Below, one piece after another: positions 47,252 to 56,606 of a stretch of 64,000 bases of DNA. The translations under genes and the position numbers were made by a program. The stretch is from Pirellulales bacterium (GTDB taxonomy: Bacteria; Planctomycetota; Planctomycetia; Pirellulales; JAICIG01). Numbering within the stretch: position 1 is the first letter of the stretch; the number at the start of each line of letters is the position of its first letter. Below the pieces are notes generated by a model. It saw nothing but the letters and a program-made list of their open reading frames with translations. It did no database searches and was not told the origin of the DNA. The stretch spans positions 1 to 64,000 of the forward strand of contig DATLUO010000063.1 in the NCBI GenBank assembly GCA_035533075.1, read 5' to 3'.

Positions 47252-47647
47252 ATGAACGACGATCTCACTCGACGAAACTTCATCGCGGCCAGCGCGACGG
47301 GGGCGGCCGCGACGCTGCTTGCCCGGCCCAAGTCGGCCAGCGCCAACGACGCAAATGCCCGGCTGCGCATCGGCGTGATCGGCGCCGGCAACCGAGGCTT
47401 CAACACGCTCACCAAGACGCTGGCCAAACTCCGCGAGCGGGGCCGCAACCTCGATCTCGTCTCGGTGGCCGACGTCTACTCCGTCCATCGCGACCGCTTC
47501 GTCGAGTTCATCAAGGAAAAGACCGGCGTCGTTCCGACCTCGCACGTTGACTACCGCGACTTGCTGGCGGAAAAAGACCTCGACGCCGACTGCATCGCCA
47601 CGCCCGATCACTGGATCGACGGCAAACCGCCGGAAAGCCGGTCGTAG
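47252..47647 (+). pseudogene. Gfo/Idh/MocA oxidoreductase, N-terminal part only
   Basis: An ATG with a good aggag site (47240-47244) starts a Tat-type leader (DDLTRRNFIAASATGAAATL) and a Rossmann NAD(P)-binding opening (RIGVIGAGNRGFNTLTKTLA). After CIATPDHW the expected sequence breaks off into a short tail (IDGKPPESRS) and a stop, so only about 130 of the usual 400-450 residues remain. The conserved GxGxxG motif is present. The next gene begins 3 bp later. Confidence 0.8.
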
Positions 47648-47650
47648 GCG

Positions 47651-48154
47651 ATGCTCGTGACCGCAATGAATCAGAACGCCATTCAAATCGTGCCTTCGCC
47701 GCAGGGCCAAGGATTCCGCCTGGAAGCCCGCCAACTGCTGCGCGTCAATCGCGAGGAGCTGTTTGTTTTCTTCTCCGACGCGAATCAGCTCGAGACCATC
47801 ACGCCTCCCTGGCTACGATTCTCCGTGCATGCTCCGGCGCCAATCCAAATTCGCGCCGGCACGCTCATCGATTATCGGCTGCGGGTTCACGGCTTGCCGC
47901 TTCGTTGGCAAAGCCGCATCACCGTATGGGATCCGCCGCTGCGTTTTGTCGACGAGCAAATCCGCGGCCCATATCGTCGCTGGCATCACGAGCATCTGTT
48001 CGAAGAAGCCGACGGCGCTACGCTCTGCCGCGACATTGTGGACTACGCCGTCCCGGGAGGATGGCTTATTCACTCGCTGTTGGTCCGTCGCGACGTCCTG
48101 CGGATCTTCGAGTTTCGCCAGCAGCAGCTCCAACGGCAGTTTGGCGGCGGTTGA
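47651..48154 (+). CDS. SRPBCC-family protein
   Basis: A 167-aa protein of the polyketide-cyclase/START-like SRPBCC fold: RLEARQLLRVNREELFVFFS, PPWLRFSVHAP, and the central HGLPLRWQSRITVWDPPLRF. These helix-grip proteins bind hydrophobic ligands and occur widely with no fixed activity. The ATG at 47651 may be replaced by ATG 47666. It immediately follows the truncated oxidoreductase gene, and the short spacing suggests a former operon. Confidence 0.75.
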   Translation: MLVTAMNQNAIQIVPSPQGQGFRLEARQLLRVNREELFVFFSDANQLETITPPWLRFSVHAPAPIQIRAGTLIDYRLRVHGLPLRWQSRITVWDPPLRFVDEQIRGPYRRWHHEHLFEEADGATLCRDIVDYAVPGGWLIHSLLVRRDVLRIFEFRQQQLQRQFGGG

Positions 48155-48284
48155 TGGTCGAGCGGCAGGCGCCGCGGTGGCCAATGCCTTTACCTGGCAT
48201 TCGCGGCAGCCAGGCCTTGCGGAAGGCGGAAACCTCTCTTTCAATGGATGTTCCAGATCCGCTTGCTGAATGGACCGCGAAACC

Positions 48285-50645
48285 ATGAAAAATCGAGCCA
48301 TCGCCCTGTTGCTCGTTCTGCTCGCTCAACGCGTTGTCGCCTGCGCGGCAGCCGAGCCGCTCGCCCCGGTTGCGTTTGAGCAGGTGCGGATCGACGACTC
48401 GTTTTGGTCGCCCAAAGTCGAAACGAACCGCACGGCTACGATCGAGGCCAACCTCCGGCAGTGCGAGATCACCGGCCGCATCAAGAACTTCGCCGTCGCG
48501 GGCAAGCTCGCGCCAGGCAAGCACGAAGGAGCGCTCTTCAACGATTCCGATGTCTACAAGATGATCGAGGGAATCGCCTACTCGCTTTCGACAACGCGCG
48601 ATGCCCAACTCGAAGAGCGGACCGACGCCATTATCGAACAGATTGCCGCCGCCCAGCAGCCCGACGGTTATCTGAACACGTATTACACGCTGGTCGAGCC
48701 GCAAGCGCGGTGGCAGAACATCCAGTATGGGCACGAGCTTTACTGTGCCGGGCACTTGATCGAAGCCGCCGTCGCCTACAAGCAGGCCACCGGCAAGAGC
48801 AAGCTGCTCGAAGTTGCCCTAAAGTTCGCCGATGAGATTTGCCGCACGTTCGGCGACGGGCGAAAGTGCGATACATCGGGGCACGAAGAAGTCGAGCTGG
48901 CGCTGGTCAAGCTGTGGCGCGCCGCCGGCGAGCGGAAATACCTGCGGCAGGCGCGATACTTTCTCGACGTGCGGGGCCGCGGCGACTTGCGCCGGTTGTT
49001 CGGCCAGTACGCCCAGGACGACAAGCCGCTGCGCCAACAAACCGAAGTGGCCGGCCATGCGGTGCGGGCCATGTACCTCTATGCCGCCATGGCCGACGTG
49101 GCCGCCGCTACCGGCGACCGCGAACTGCTCGCCAGCCTCGAAAGCATCTGGCAAGATGTCGTCGAACGCAAGATGTACGTCACCGGCGGCATCGGCCCCT
49201 CGGCCCACAACGAAGGGTTTACGGTCCCCTATGACCTGCCCAACGATTCCGCCTACGCCGAGACGTGCGCGGCGATCGGCATGGCCCTCTGGAACCATCG
49301 TCTGTTCTTGATGACCGGCGACGGCAAATACGCCGACGTGCTGGAGCGAGAAGTCTACAACGGGCTGCTGTCGGGCGTGTCGCTGTCCGGCGATCGCTTC
49401 TTTTACGTCAACCCGCTGGGAAGCACAGGAAACCATCACCGCGTGCCGTGGTTCGATTGCTCGTGCTGCCCGACGAACGTCGTGCGCTACATTCCGGGCA
49501 TGGGCGAACGGGCGTTTGCCACTCGCGGCGACGAGCTGTGGACCGTGCTCTATTTCGGCAACGAGGCCGTGGTGGAGTTGGCCGCTGGCACGGTAAAGGT
49601 GCGCGAGGAGACCCGGTATCCGTGGGACGGCGAGGTGAAGCTCACGCTGGCGCCTGAAAAAGCGGCGGCCTTCGACTTCAAGCTGCGCGTGCCCGGCTGG
49701 TGCCATCGGGCCACGGTCGACGTCAACGCGAGGGCGGTCGACGTCCAGGCCGAGCGCGGCTACGTGACATTGAGCCGAACCTGGCAGCCGGGCGACGTGG
49801 TGACGCTTTCGCTGGAGATGCCGGTCGAACGCGTCTACGCCGCTCCGCTCGTCAAGGCCGACGTGGGGCGCGTCGCCATCCAACGCGGGCCGGTCGTCTA
49901 CTGTCTGGAGGGCGTCGACAACGACGGCCAGGTGCGCAACTTCGTTTTGCCCCGCCAAGCGAAGCTGGACGCCACCTTCGAGCGCGACTTGCTCGGCGGA
50001 GTCGTGGTCGTCCGCGGCGAAGGTCTGCGAGCGGTTGCCGACGACGGGGAGGATTCGGCCCCAGCGGCCGCCGACGCGCGGCCGTTGCGCACGCAAGAAG
50101 TCAAGTTTCAGGCGGTGCCTTACTACGCTTGGGACAACCGGGCGCCGGGCCAAATGTTGGTTTGGCTGCCCGAGTCGCCCGGACTGGCGGAGATTCCAGG
50201 CGAGAGCGGCGAGCTGGTGCGCGGCATTCGCGTGTCGGCCTCGCACTGCTGGCCGAACGATACGCTGGCGGCGTTGGCCGACGGCACGCTGCCCGGCTCA
50301 TCGGGCGACCACGGTTTGCCGCGCATGACGTGGTGGAATCATCGAGGCACGACGGAATGGGTCGCCTACCGGTTCGATCGGCCGCGCACTCTCGACACGG
50401 TGGCCGTCTACTGGTTCGACGACACCGGCCGCGGCGAATGTCGCGTGCCCGAAAGTTGGCGGCTGCTGTGGCTCGACGGCCACGACTGGAAGCCGGTCGA
50501 GCTGCGCGCGGGGCGGGCATACTCGACGGCGCTCGACGAATTCAATCGCGTCGAGTTCCTGCCCGTCACGACGCGGACGATCAAGCTCGAAGCCAAACTG
50601 CGGCCCGGCTTTTCGGGCGGGATATTGGAGTGGCAGGTGCCGTGA
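48285..50645 (+). CDS. Glycoside hydrolase family 127-like (beta-L-arabinofuranosidase-type) protein
   Basis: A 786-aa exported enzyme. The leader NRAIALLLVLLAQRVVACAA is cleaved. Residues about 30-550 form an (alpha/alpha)6-type barrel with the GH127 features: the cysteine cluster CSCCPTNVVRYIPG, an upstream catalytic-region segment WRAAGERKYLRQARYFL, and GGIGPSAHNEGFTVPYDLP. The C-terminal 200 residues are beta-rich with a discoidin-like segment. The chosen ATG is 48285; 48270 is an in-frame alternative. It overlaps a second exported gene closely (3-bp gap), forming a probable polysaccharide-use operon. It would act on a plant or algal glycan. Confidence 0.82.
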   Translation: MKNRAIALLLVLLAQRVVACAAAEPLAPVAFEQVRIDDSFWSPKVETNRTATIEANLRQCEITGRIKNFAVAGKLAPGKHEGALFNDSDVYKMIEGIAYSLSTTRDAQLEERTDAIIEQIAAAQQPDGYLNTYYTLVEPQARWQNIQYGHELYCAGHLIEAAVAYKQATGKSKLLEVALKFADEICRTFGDGRKCDTSGHEEVELALVKLWRAAGERKYLRQARYFLDVRGRGDLRRLFGQYAQDDKPLRQQTEVAGHAVRAMYLYAAMADVAAATGDRELLASLESIWQDVVERKMYVTGGIGPSAHNEGFTVPYDLPNDSAYAETCAAIGMALWNHRLFLMTGDGKYADVLEREVYNGLLSGVSLSGDRFFYVNPLGSTGNHHRVPWFDCSCCPTNVVRYIPGMGERAFATRGDELWTVLYFGNEAVVELAAGTVKVREETRYPWDGEVKLTLAPEKAAAFDFKLRVPGWCHRATVDVNARAVDVQAERGYVTLSRTWQPGDVVTLSLEMPVERVYAAPLVKADVGRVAIQRGPVVYCLEGVDNDGQVRNFVLPRQAKLDATFERDLLGGVVVVRGEGLRAVADDGEDSAPAAADARPLRTQEVKFQAVPYYAWDNRAPGQMLVWLPESPGLAEIPGESGELVRGIRVSASHCWPNDTLAALADGTLPGSSGDHGLPRMTWWNHRGTTEWVAYRFDRPRTLDTVAVYWFDDTGRGECRVPESWRLLWLDGHDWKPVELRAGRAYSTALDEFNRVEFLPVTTRTIKLEAKLRPGFSGGILEWQVP

Positions 50646-50648
50646 CGA

Positions 50649-51902
50649 ATGCCTACTATGAGACCACGTATCGGGCTACTTACGCCGCTGGCAGTTTTCG
50701 GATGGCTGGCGCTTGGACTGACCGGTCAAAGCGTCGCGGTCGAGGCGCTCCAGCTCGAAGTAGGCGAGACGGCCGGCATTCGACGATTTGGCTATCCGAT
50801 TGCCCTGACCCTGCCGGAGCTTCCCTTGGACCCAGCCAGCGCGCGTTTTCGCTTGTGCGACGGCGATAAACGGGTGCCGGCCCAATTCCGGCGGGAACAA
50901 ACGCCCGGCGGCGCCGCCCTGTGGTGGCTCGACTTCAACGTGAGCCTGATGCCCAACGAAGTCCGCACCCTGACCCTTGAATATGGCCCGGACGTGGCGG
51001 CCGATGCGGAACCGCGCGGTCTGGAACTCAAACAAACACCGGACGGCTTCGTCATTCGCAACGGTGCGCATCTCACCTGGACCGTCGGGCGCGATCTGCT
51101 CGGCCTGCTGAAATCGGTCGATGCCGGCGAGTTGCGGCACCTGCGCCCGGAAGGAGTTCGCCTGGAGATCGAAGGCGCGAACGGCGTGCTTTGTGAAATG
51201 CGCGACGAAACGGTTTCGCAGCGGGTCATTCGCTCCGGCCCGTTGGCGGTCGCGGTTCGGTACGAATTCACACCGAACGCCGGGCCCTTTGCTGAAATGA
51301 AGTCGACGGTGGACCTCACCTTTCCCGTGTCGAAGAGCTGGGTGCAAGTCGATTGGCAAATCGACGACCCGCGGCACGCCGTGCGGTCGGCACGCGCCGA
51401 GATAGCACAAAACCTCGGTCCGCCGACGGACCAGGAGCCGACCCTGATCGATTTCGGCGCTTCTTCGCTGGTTTACCTGTCGCTGGAAAAAACAACGGCA
51501 GGCAAGCTGCACGCGCGCATGGCGGCGCCGGATTCAAAGGCGCCCCGGCGGCAGTCTTGGGAAGTCCTTCGAGGCGCACCAGACCGGCTGGAACCATTCG
51601 TTACCCGGTCCCCCATGCCCCAAAGCGGCGATGCGGAAGGTTGGGCGCACATCATGGACCGCCATCGTTGCCTCGCCTTGGCGGTCGACCAATTCGGCAG
51701 GGACGGCGATGATTCGATCGAGATCGCCGCCGAGGGCCACACGAGCCTCGTGCGTCGGTTCGCCACCGGCGGAGCCGGTCTTCCTACGAGCCAGCGATTC
51801 CGGTTCTGGCTGCACTTCGTCGGCTTTCCGCCCCATTTGACTGCGGCGACCAGTCCCCAGTCGATGTTGTCGCCTTTGGTCGTGCGGATTAGCAAGCCAT
51901 GA
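50649..51902 (+). CDS. Exported beta-rich hypothetical protein, operon partner of GH127 gene
   Basis: A 417-aa protein with a signal peptide (TPLAVFGWLALGLTGQSVAV). The mature part is beta-rich and has repeated structural segments (PEVRTLTLEYGPDV-like, PISTVDLTFPVSKSWVQVD), but no recognised catalytic motif. It begins 3 bp after the GH127 gene and is probably co-transcribed. A carbohydrate-binding or accessory role is suggested by context only. It has no known domain that I can name. Confidence 0.68.
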   Translation: MPTMRPRIGLLTPLAVFGWLALGLTGQSVAVEALQLEVGETAGIRRFGYPIALTLPELPLDPASARFRLCDGDKRVPAQFRREQTPGGAALWWLDFNVSLMPNEVRTLTLEYGPDVAADAEPRGLELKQTPDGFVIRNGAHLTWTVGRDLLGLLKSVDAGELRHLRPEGVRLEIEGANGVLCEMRDETVSQRVIRSGPLAVAVRYEFTPNAGPFAEMKSTVDLTFPVSKSWVQVDWQIDDPRHAVRSARAEIAQNLGPPTDQEPTLIDFGASSLVYLSLEKTTAGKLHARMAAPDSKAPRRQSWEVLRGAPDRLEPFVTRSPMPQSGDAEGWAHIMDRHRCLALAVDQFGRDGDDSIEIAAEGHTSLVRRFATGGAGLPTSQRFRFWLHFVGFPPHLTAATSPQSMLSPLVVRISKP

Positions 51903-52010
51903 ACGGGGCAAATTCGACGTAGTCTCGCCGCCTGGACGAGCCGAATTCGGCCTACGCGTGGCGATGGCCCCAATAAGGAATCCACGGCGCGTTTGCCATC
52001 TTCGACGTGG

Positions 52011-52160
52011 GAAACCCGGGCCGCGGATCGTGCCACCGGCCAGACTTTATATGTCTTGTCGCTCGCCGGGTATACGGCCGAACGGCCTGAAATCAAGCGC
52101 GGGATCGACTTCCTGGTCGCCACGCAAACGCCGGATGGCAGTTGGCCGATGATTTCTTGA
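52011..52160 (+). pseudogene. Fragment of a terpene-cyclase-like repeat protein
   Basis: A 49-codon frame reads TGQTLYVLSLAGYTAERPEI then KRGIDFLVATQTPDGSWPMI and stops at TGA, at the point where the related gene at 57260 reads SWPMISRSTPDGS. The stop is probably a CGA-to-TGA change. It is the middle part of a gene that is otherwise missing here. The other material in 51903-52347, a 445-bp gene-poor gap, is unremarkable. Confidence 0.68.
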
Positions 52161-52347
52161 TCGAATTCGGCGGAGCTTTTGATCGCAGCACCTCACCAAC
52201 GGCCAGCCGGCGCGCGTGGTGGAGCAGATTGTTGCTTGATCGCACGCGGTTGCCTCGACGAACTCAATTTGGCACAATTACGGCAGTTCCCGCCTGAAGC
52301 TGGCTCGCCTGCGAGATCCCACCTTGCTCGAAAGGGGCCGAACAGCA

Positions 52348-54087
52348 ATGAAGTCCTGCCTGTTTGCAAAATCTGGTGTTCGATGGTTGACGGCGCTCGT
52401 GGCGCCGTCACTCCTGTTGATCTCTGCGCCGGCTTGCTCGGCCGACGAGGTTGTCATCGCGTCGGCCACCACCCCATCAGCATCAGTGCCGACAGTGCTT
52501 TCGCCGGCAGCACCTCCATCCACCGCCCCGTTGCACGAGGTCATCGATGAGCGGATCGGCGTCGCCTTGCAGGCCAAGGGAATCGCGCCGGCTGCGCGAG
52601 CGAGCGACGCCGAGTTTTTGCGACGCATCTATTTGGACCTGACCGGCAGCATCCCCACGTTGGGACAGGCCCAAGCCTTTCTTGACGACAAGTCGCCGGT
52701 CAAGCGGCAGCAACTCGTCGACCGTTTGTTGAACAGCCCGGAATACGCGCGGCAGACGCAGCGCGTGTTTGACGTGACGCTGATGGAACGACGCCCGGCC
52801 AAGCACGTTCCGCAGGCACAGTGGGAAGAATACTTGCGCACTTCGTTTGCCGCCAACAAGCCGTGGGACGTTTTAGTGCGAGAAATCGTGGCGGCCGACG
52901 GGGCCGACGCGAATTTGCGTCCGGCGGCCCGTTTTTACCTCGATCGCGACGGCGAGCCGAATCTGCTCGCGCGCGATGTAGGCCGCCTGTTTCTGGGCCG
53001 CGATATGCAATGTGCCCAGTGCCACGATCATCCGCTGGTCGAGAACTACCTGCAGGCCGACTATTACGGACTGCTGGCGTTTTTCAATCGCAGCTTCGTC
53101 TTCACGCCCAAAACCGAACCCAAAGCGGTCGTCTTTGCCGAGAAGGCCGAGGGCGACGTGGCGTTCAAGTCGGTGTTTGTGGACGGCGCCGCCGATCAGC
53201 CGGCGCGGCCGCACTTGCCAGGCGAAAAGGAAATCGACGAGCCGCAATTCGAGAAAGGCCAGGAGTATGCCGTAGCGCCTGCCGACGGTGTGCGTCCCGT
53301 GCCCCAATACAGCCGGCGTTCGCAGTTGCCCGTGCTCTTGCCGCGCGGCGACAACGTCGCCTTTCGCCGCAACATCGCCAACCGGCTGTGGGCGCTGATG
53401 ATCGGCCGCGGCCTGGTCCATCCGCTCGATATGCACCATGCCGGCAATCCGCCCTCGCACCCGGCCCTGCTCGACTTGTTGGGCGAGCGAATTGCGGCGA
53501 TGGGCTTCGATATCAAAGCGTTCTTGCGCGAGCTGGCATTAAGCGAAACCTACCAGCGGTCGAGCGAGTTGCCGCCGGGGGTGGAAGCACTGCCGCCCGA
53601 CAGCTTCGCCGTGGCGCCACTCAAGCCGCTCACGGCCGAGCAACTCGCCCTGGCCGCTCTGCAAGCCACGGGCATCACCGATGTTCAGCGAGCGGCGCTA
53701 GGCCCGGCCCTGAACGAAGCCGCGCTCGACGAAAAGCTGGCCGGCAACATTGCCCCGTTCGTAAGCATCTTTGCCGGACCGGCGGCCCAGCCAGAACAAG
53801 ACTTTCAAGCCACTCTGGAGCAGACGCTCTTCCTTTCCAACGGAAGCGTGCTGCGATCGTGGATTGCACCGCAAGCCGGCAACCTGGCCGACCGGCTGAA
53901 TCGCATCAACGAAGCGCCCGCCGTCGCCGAGCATATCTACTTGTGCGTGCTCTCTCGGCGGCCGGCGGCCGAAGAGGTGGTTGAGTTGACCACCTTTTTG
54001 CAGGCCAGGGCGCACGACCGCCCCGCGGCCATTCAGGGATGGATCTGGGGACTGTTGGCTTCAGATGAGTTCCGGTTCAACCATTGA
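52348..54087 (+). CDS. DUF1549 / DUF1553 domain protein
   Basis: A 579-aa exported planctomycete protein. After a signal peptide (VRWLTALVAPSLLLISAPAC), the DUF1549 domain contains the c-type-haem-like motif CAQCHDHP (CxxCH) at about residues 218-224 and the DLTGSIPTLGQAQAF opening; the DUF1553 domain follows from about 340 (FRRNIANRLWALMIGRGLVH) to the C-terminus. The preferred ATG is 52348 because TTG 52324 adds residues before the signal peptide. The pair with the next DUF1501 gene is a hallmark of planctomycetes; the biochemical role is not known. Confidence 0.86.
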   Translation: MKSCLFAKSGVRWLTALVAPSLLLISAPACSADEVVIASATTPSASVPTVLSPAAPPSTAPLHEVIDERIGVALQAKGIAPAARASDAEFLRRIYLDLTGSIPTLGQAQAFLDDKSPVKRQQLVDRLLNSPEYARQTQRVFDVTLMERRPAKHVPQAQWEEYLRTSFAANKPWDVLVREIVAADGADANLRPAARFYLDRDGEPNLLARDVGRLFLGRDMQCAQCHDHPLVENYLQADYYGLLAFFNRSFVFTPKTEPKAVVFAEKAEGDVAFKSVFVDGAADQPARPHLPGEKEIDEPQFEKGQEYAVAPADGVRPVPQYSRRSQLPVLLPRGDNVAFRRNIANRLWALMIGRGLVHPLDMHHAGNPPSHPALLDLLGERIAAMGFDIKAFLRELALSETYQRSSELPPGVEALPPDSFAVAPLKPLTAEQLALAALQATGITDVQRAALGPALNEAALDEKLAGNIAPFVSIFAGPAAQPEQDFQATLEQTLFLSNGSVLRSWIAPQAGNLADRLNRINEAPAVAEHIYLCVLSRRPAAEEVVELTTFLQARAHDRPAAIQGWIWGLLASDEFRFNH

Positions 54088-54132
54088 TTCCGCGTGTTTC
54101 GAACATGGCAGCCAAGAAGGAAAGGAAGTCGT

Positions 54133-55434
54133 ATGCAACGTGGTGCAACTTGTGGAGCCCTTGAACATCGCCTATCGCGGCGGAGCTTGTTGGCCGGAAT
54201 GATGGGCGCCACGGTCGGCGGCGGCCTGGCCCACGTATCGGGACTGAGCAACTTGATTCAGCCTGCCGTCGCCGAAGAGTTAGCCGCACGGCAGAAGCGT
54301 GTGCTCATTTTCTTTCTGGCCGGCGGCGTAAGCCAATTGGAATCTTGGGATCCCAAGCCGAACACCGATACGGGAGGGCCGTTTCGCGCAATCCCGACCA
54401 GTGTGCCCGGCATTCACATCAGCGAGTTGCTGCCCTTAACCGCCCAACAGATGCACCGCCTCAACCTGGTGCGCGGTGTGAACACGGCCGAAGACGACCA
54501 CGGCAAAGGCGCCGTGTTCATGGAGACGGGCCGACGCGATAGCCCGGCACAGCGTTATCCGGCGCTCGGCTCGGTGGTTTCGCGGCTCGTCGCGCCGCCC
54601 ACCATGGCGCTACCGGGTTACGTCCACATTCAGCCGGGCGGCGGCGGCGTGAACAAGGCCGACGCCGCGTTTCTGGGGCCGAAGTTCGCGTCGATCACGA
54701 TCGGCAACGGACAGCCGCCGGCCTATCTGCTGCGGCCGGGCGATCTCACGCCCGCGGCGGACCAGCAGCGCAACGACGTGCGGCTCAAGGCCAACCAGCG
54801 TTTCACCGCTCGTCGCCGTACCGCCGAGACGGAAGCCTACAGCGCTTCCTACGAACAGGCGCGGCAGCTCGTAGAGCGGGCAGACGTCTTCGACGTTACC
54901 AAGGAGCCGCCGCAAGACCAGGAGCGTTACGGCAGCCACGATTTCGGCCGACATTGCCTTTTGGCCCGCCGACTCCTGGAGCAAGGGCTGACCTGCGTCA
55001 AGGTGACGCACACCAACTACGATTCGCACTCCGAGAACTTCGATTTTCACATCGAGCAGCTTGGTGAGTTCGATCGCCCATTTGCGACACTGATCGACGA
55101 TCTGGCACAGCGGGGCATGCTCGACAGCACGCTGGTGGTGGTGATGTCGGAGTTTGGCCGCACGCCAAACATCAACCATCTCTTCGGCCGCGACCACTGG
55201 TCGAAGGCCTGGTCGGTGGCGCTGGCCGGCTGCGGCATGCAAAAGGGGGCGGTCATCGGCAAGACGAACGACAACGGCACGGCGGTGGTCGATCGCGAAG
55301 TCGATGCCCGGAATTTGTTTCACACTTACCTGCGCGCGCTGGGCGTCGATTCAACGGCGAATTATCCGGGACTGAACCGGCCGATTCCGATCGGCGATCC
55401 GGCGGGCGACGCGATTCAGGAGCTATTGGCATGA
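54133..55434 (+). CDS. DUF1501 domain protein
   Basis: A 433-aa exported protein with a Tat-like leader (LSRRSLLAGMMGATVGGGLA). It belongs to DUF1501, a sulfatase/alkaline-phosphatase-like fold: VLIFFLAGGVSQLESWDPKP, DHGKGAVFMETGRRDSP, and the C-terminal MSEFGRTPNINHLFGRDHWS with typical metal-type residues. The ATG at 54133 has an aaaggaag site; GTG 54094 is a longer option. It lies 45 bp after the DUF1549 gene and overlaps the WD40 gene by 4 bp. Function unknown, but the three-gene set is conserved. Confidence 0.86.
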   Translation: MQRGATCGALEHRLSRRSLLAGMMGATVGGGLAHVSGLSNLIQPAVAEELAARQKRVLIFFLAGGVSQLESWDPKPNTDTGGPFRAIPTSVPGIHISELLPLTAQQMHRLNLVRGVNTAEDDHGKGAVFMETGRRDSPAQRYPALGSVVSRLVAPPTMALPGYVHIQPGGGGVNKADAAFLGPKFASITIGNGQPPAYLLRPGDLTPAADQQRNDVRLKANQRFTARRRTAETEAYSASYEQARQLVERADVFDVTKEPPQDQERYGSHDFGRHCLLARRLLEQGLTCVKVTHTNYDSHSENFDFHIEQLGEFDRPFATLIDDLAQRGMLDSTLVVVMSEFGRTPNINHLFGRDHWSKAWSVALAGCGMQKGAVIGKTNDNGTAVVDREVDARNLFHTYLRALGVDSTANYPGLNRPIPIGDPAGDAIQELLA

Positions 55435-56456
55435 CCGACGAACAACCCGCTCCGCCCGTGCCCGACCCGGCGCAGGTCAGGCAGATCAAGGAATTCAAGC
55501 ACAACCGGCCGCTCTTCGCCTGCCGTATCGATCGGACAGGACGCTTTGCTTTCACCGGCGCGCAAGACAATCTCGTGGTGCGCTGGGAACTCGACGGCGA
55601 TAAGAAGCTGGAATTTGCCGGACAGGAGAGCTGGGTGCGCGGCATGGCGTTCCAGCCCGCCGGCGATTTGTTGGCCAGCGGCGATTACGCGGGGCGGCTC
55701 TGCGCCTGGCGGTGGGCCGCAGACGCCGCAGCCCCGCCCGTTTATAGCGTGGCCGCGCATCAAGGCTGGCTGCGCGCCGTGGCGGCGAGTCCTGACGGCG
55801 CGACGTTCGCCACCTGCGGCAACGACCGCTTCGTGCGGCTGTGGAACGCGGCCGACGGCAAGTTGCTCCGCGAGCTGGCGGGCCATGAAAGCCACGTGTA
55901 CAACGTCGCGTTTCACCCCGGCGGCGGACAGCTCGCAAGCTGCGACCTGAAGGGCGTCGTCAAGCATTGGGATCTCTCGTCGGGCGCGGCGGTGCGGCAG
56001 CTCGACGGTTCTGTCCTCTGGAAATACGACGCGGGCTTTCACGCCGATATTGGAGGGGCGCGCGGCATGGCCTTCAGCGGCGACGGCGCCTGGCTGGCCT
56101 GCGCCGGCGTGACGGAAGTCACCAACGCCTTTGCCGGCGTCGGCAATGCGGCCGTGGCGCTCTTCGATTGGGTCACCGGTGAGCGCAAGCAGGTATTGCG
56201 GCCGAAAGACAACTTCCAAGGCGTGGCCTGGTCGGTGGCCTTTCACCCGGCCGGCTTCATCGCGGTGGTGGCCGGGGGCCAGCATGGCGGGGCACTGTGG
56301 TTCTTCAGGCTCGACCAGCCGAACCCCTTCTTTGCCTTCAAACTTCCCGCCGACGCGCGCGACCTGGCGTTGCACCCCGACGGCCTTCGACTGGCGATTG
56401 CTCATTCCGATGGTGCGTTGCGGCTCTACGATATTTCACCCAAGCCAGCGGCCTAA
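55431..56456 (+). CDS. WD40-repeat protein
   Basis: A 341-aa seven-bladed-propeller-like protein with repeats such as FACRIDRTGRFAFTGAQDNL, WRAVAASPDGATFATC-like and VYNVAFHPGGGQLASCDLKG. Its ATG overlaps the DUF1501 stop by 4 bp. It has no leader peptide, so it is probably cytoplasmic, unlike its two exported neighbours. It is often found behind DUF1549/DUF1501 genes, but its role is unknown. Confidence 0.82.
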   Translation: MTDEQPAPPVPDPAQVRQIKEFKHNRPLFACRIDRTGRFAFTGAQDNLVVRWELDGDKKLEFAGQESWVRGMAFQPAGDLLASGDYAGRLCAWRWAADAAAPPVYSVAAHQGWLRAVAASPDGATFATCGNDRFVRLWNAADGKLLRELAGHESHVYNVAFHPGGGQLASCDLKGVVKHWDLSSGAAVRQLDGSVLWKYDAGFHADIGGARGMAFSGDGAWLACAGVTEVTNAFAGVGNAAVALFDWVTGERKQVLRPKDNFQGVAWSVAFHPAGFIAVVAGGQHGGALWFFRLDQPNPFFAFKLPADARDLALHPDGLRLAIAHSDGALRLYDISPKPAA

Positions 56457-56606
56457 TCCCTTCCAGCGAAGTGCTCGAATTGGCCCGGAGGTCCAGATGT
56501 TGCAAGTCTTTGGAAAGGCGGTGGCGGCACGATGGCAACGAAGTCGGTCGTGGTATAGAATCGGGGCTGCCGCCGCCGATCAAGGTTTCTTGTCGTGGGT
56601 CGATGC

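Noticed and set aside
52260-52290. Sigma54-type promoter at tggcacaattacggca
   Set aside because: The -24 GG is present but the -12 GC element does not match TTGC at the right spacing.
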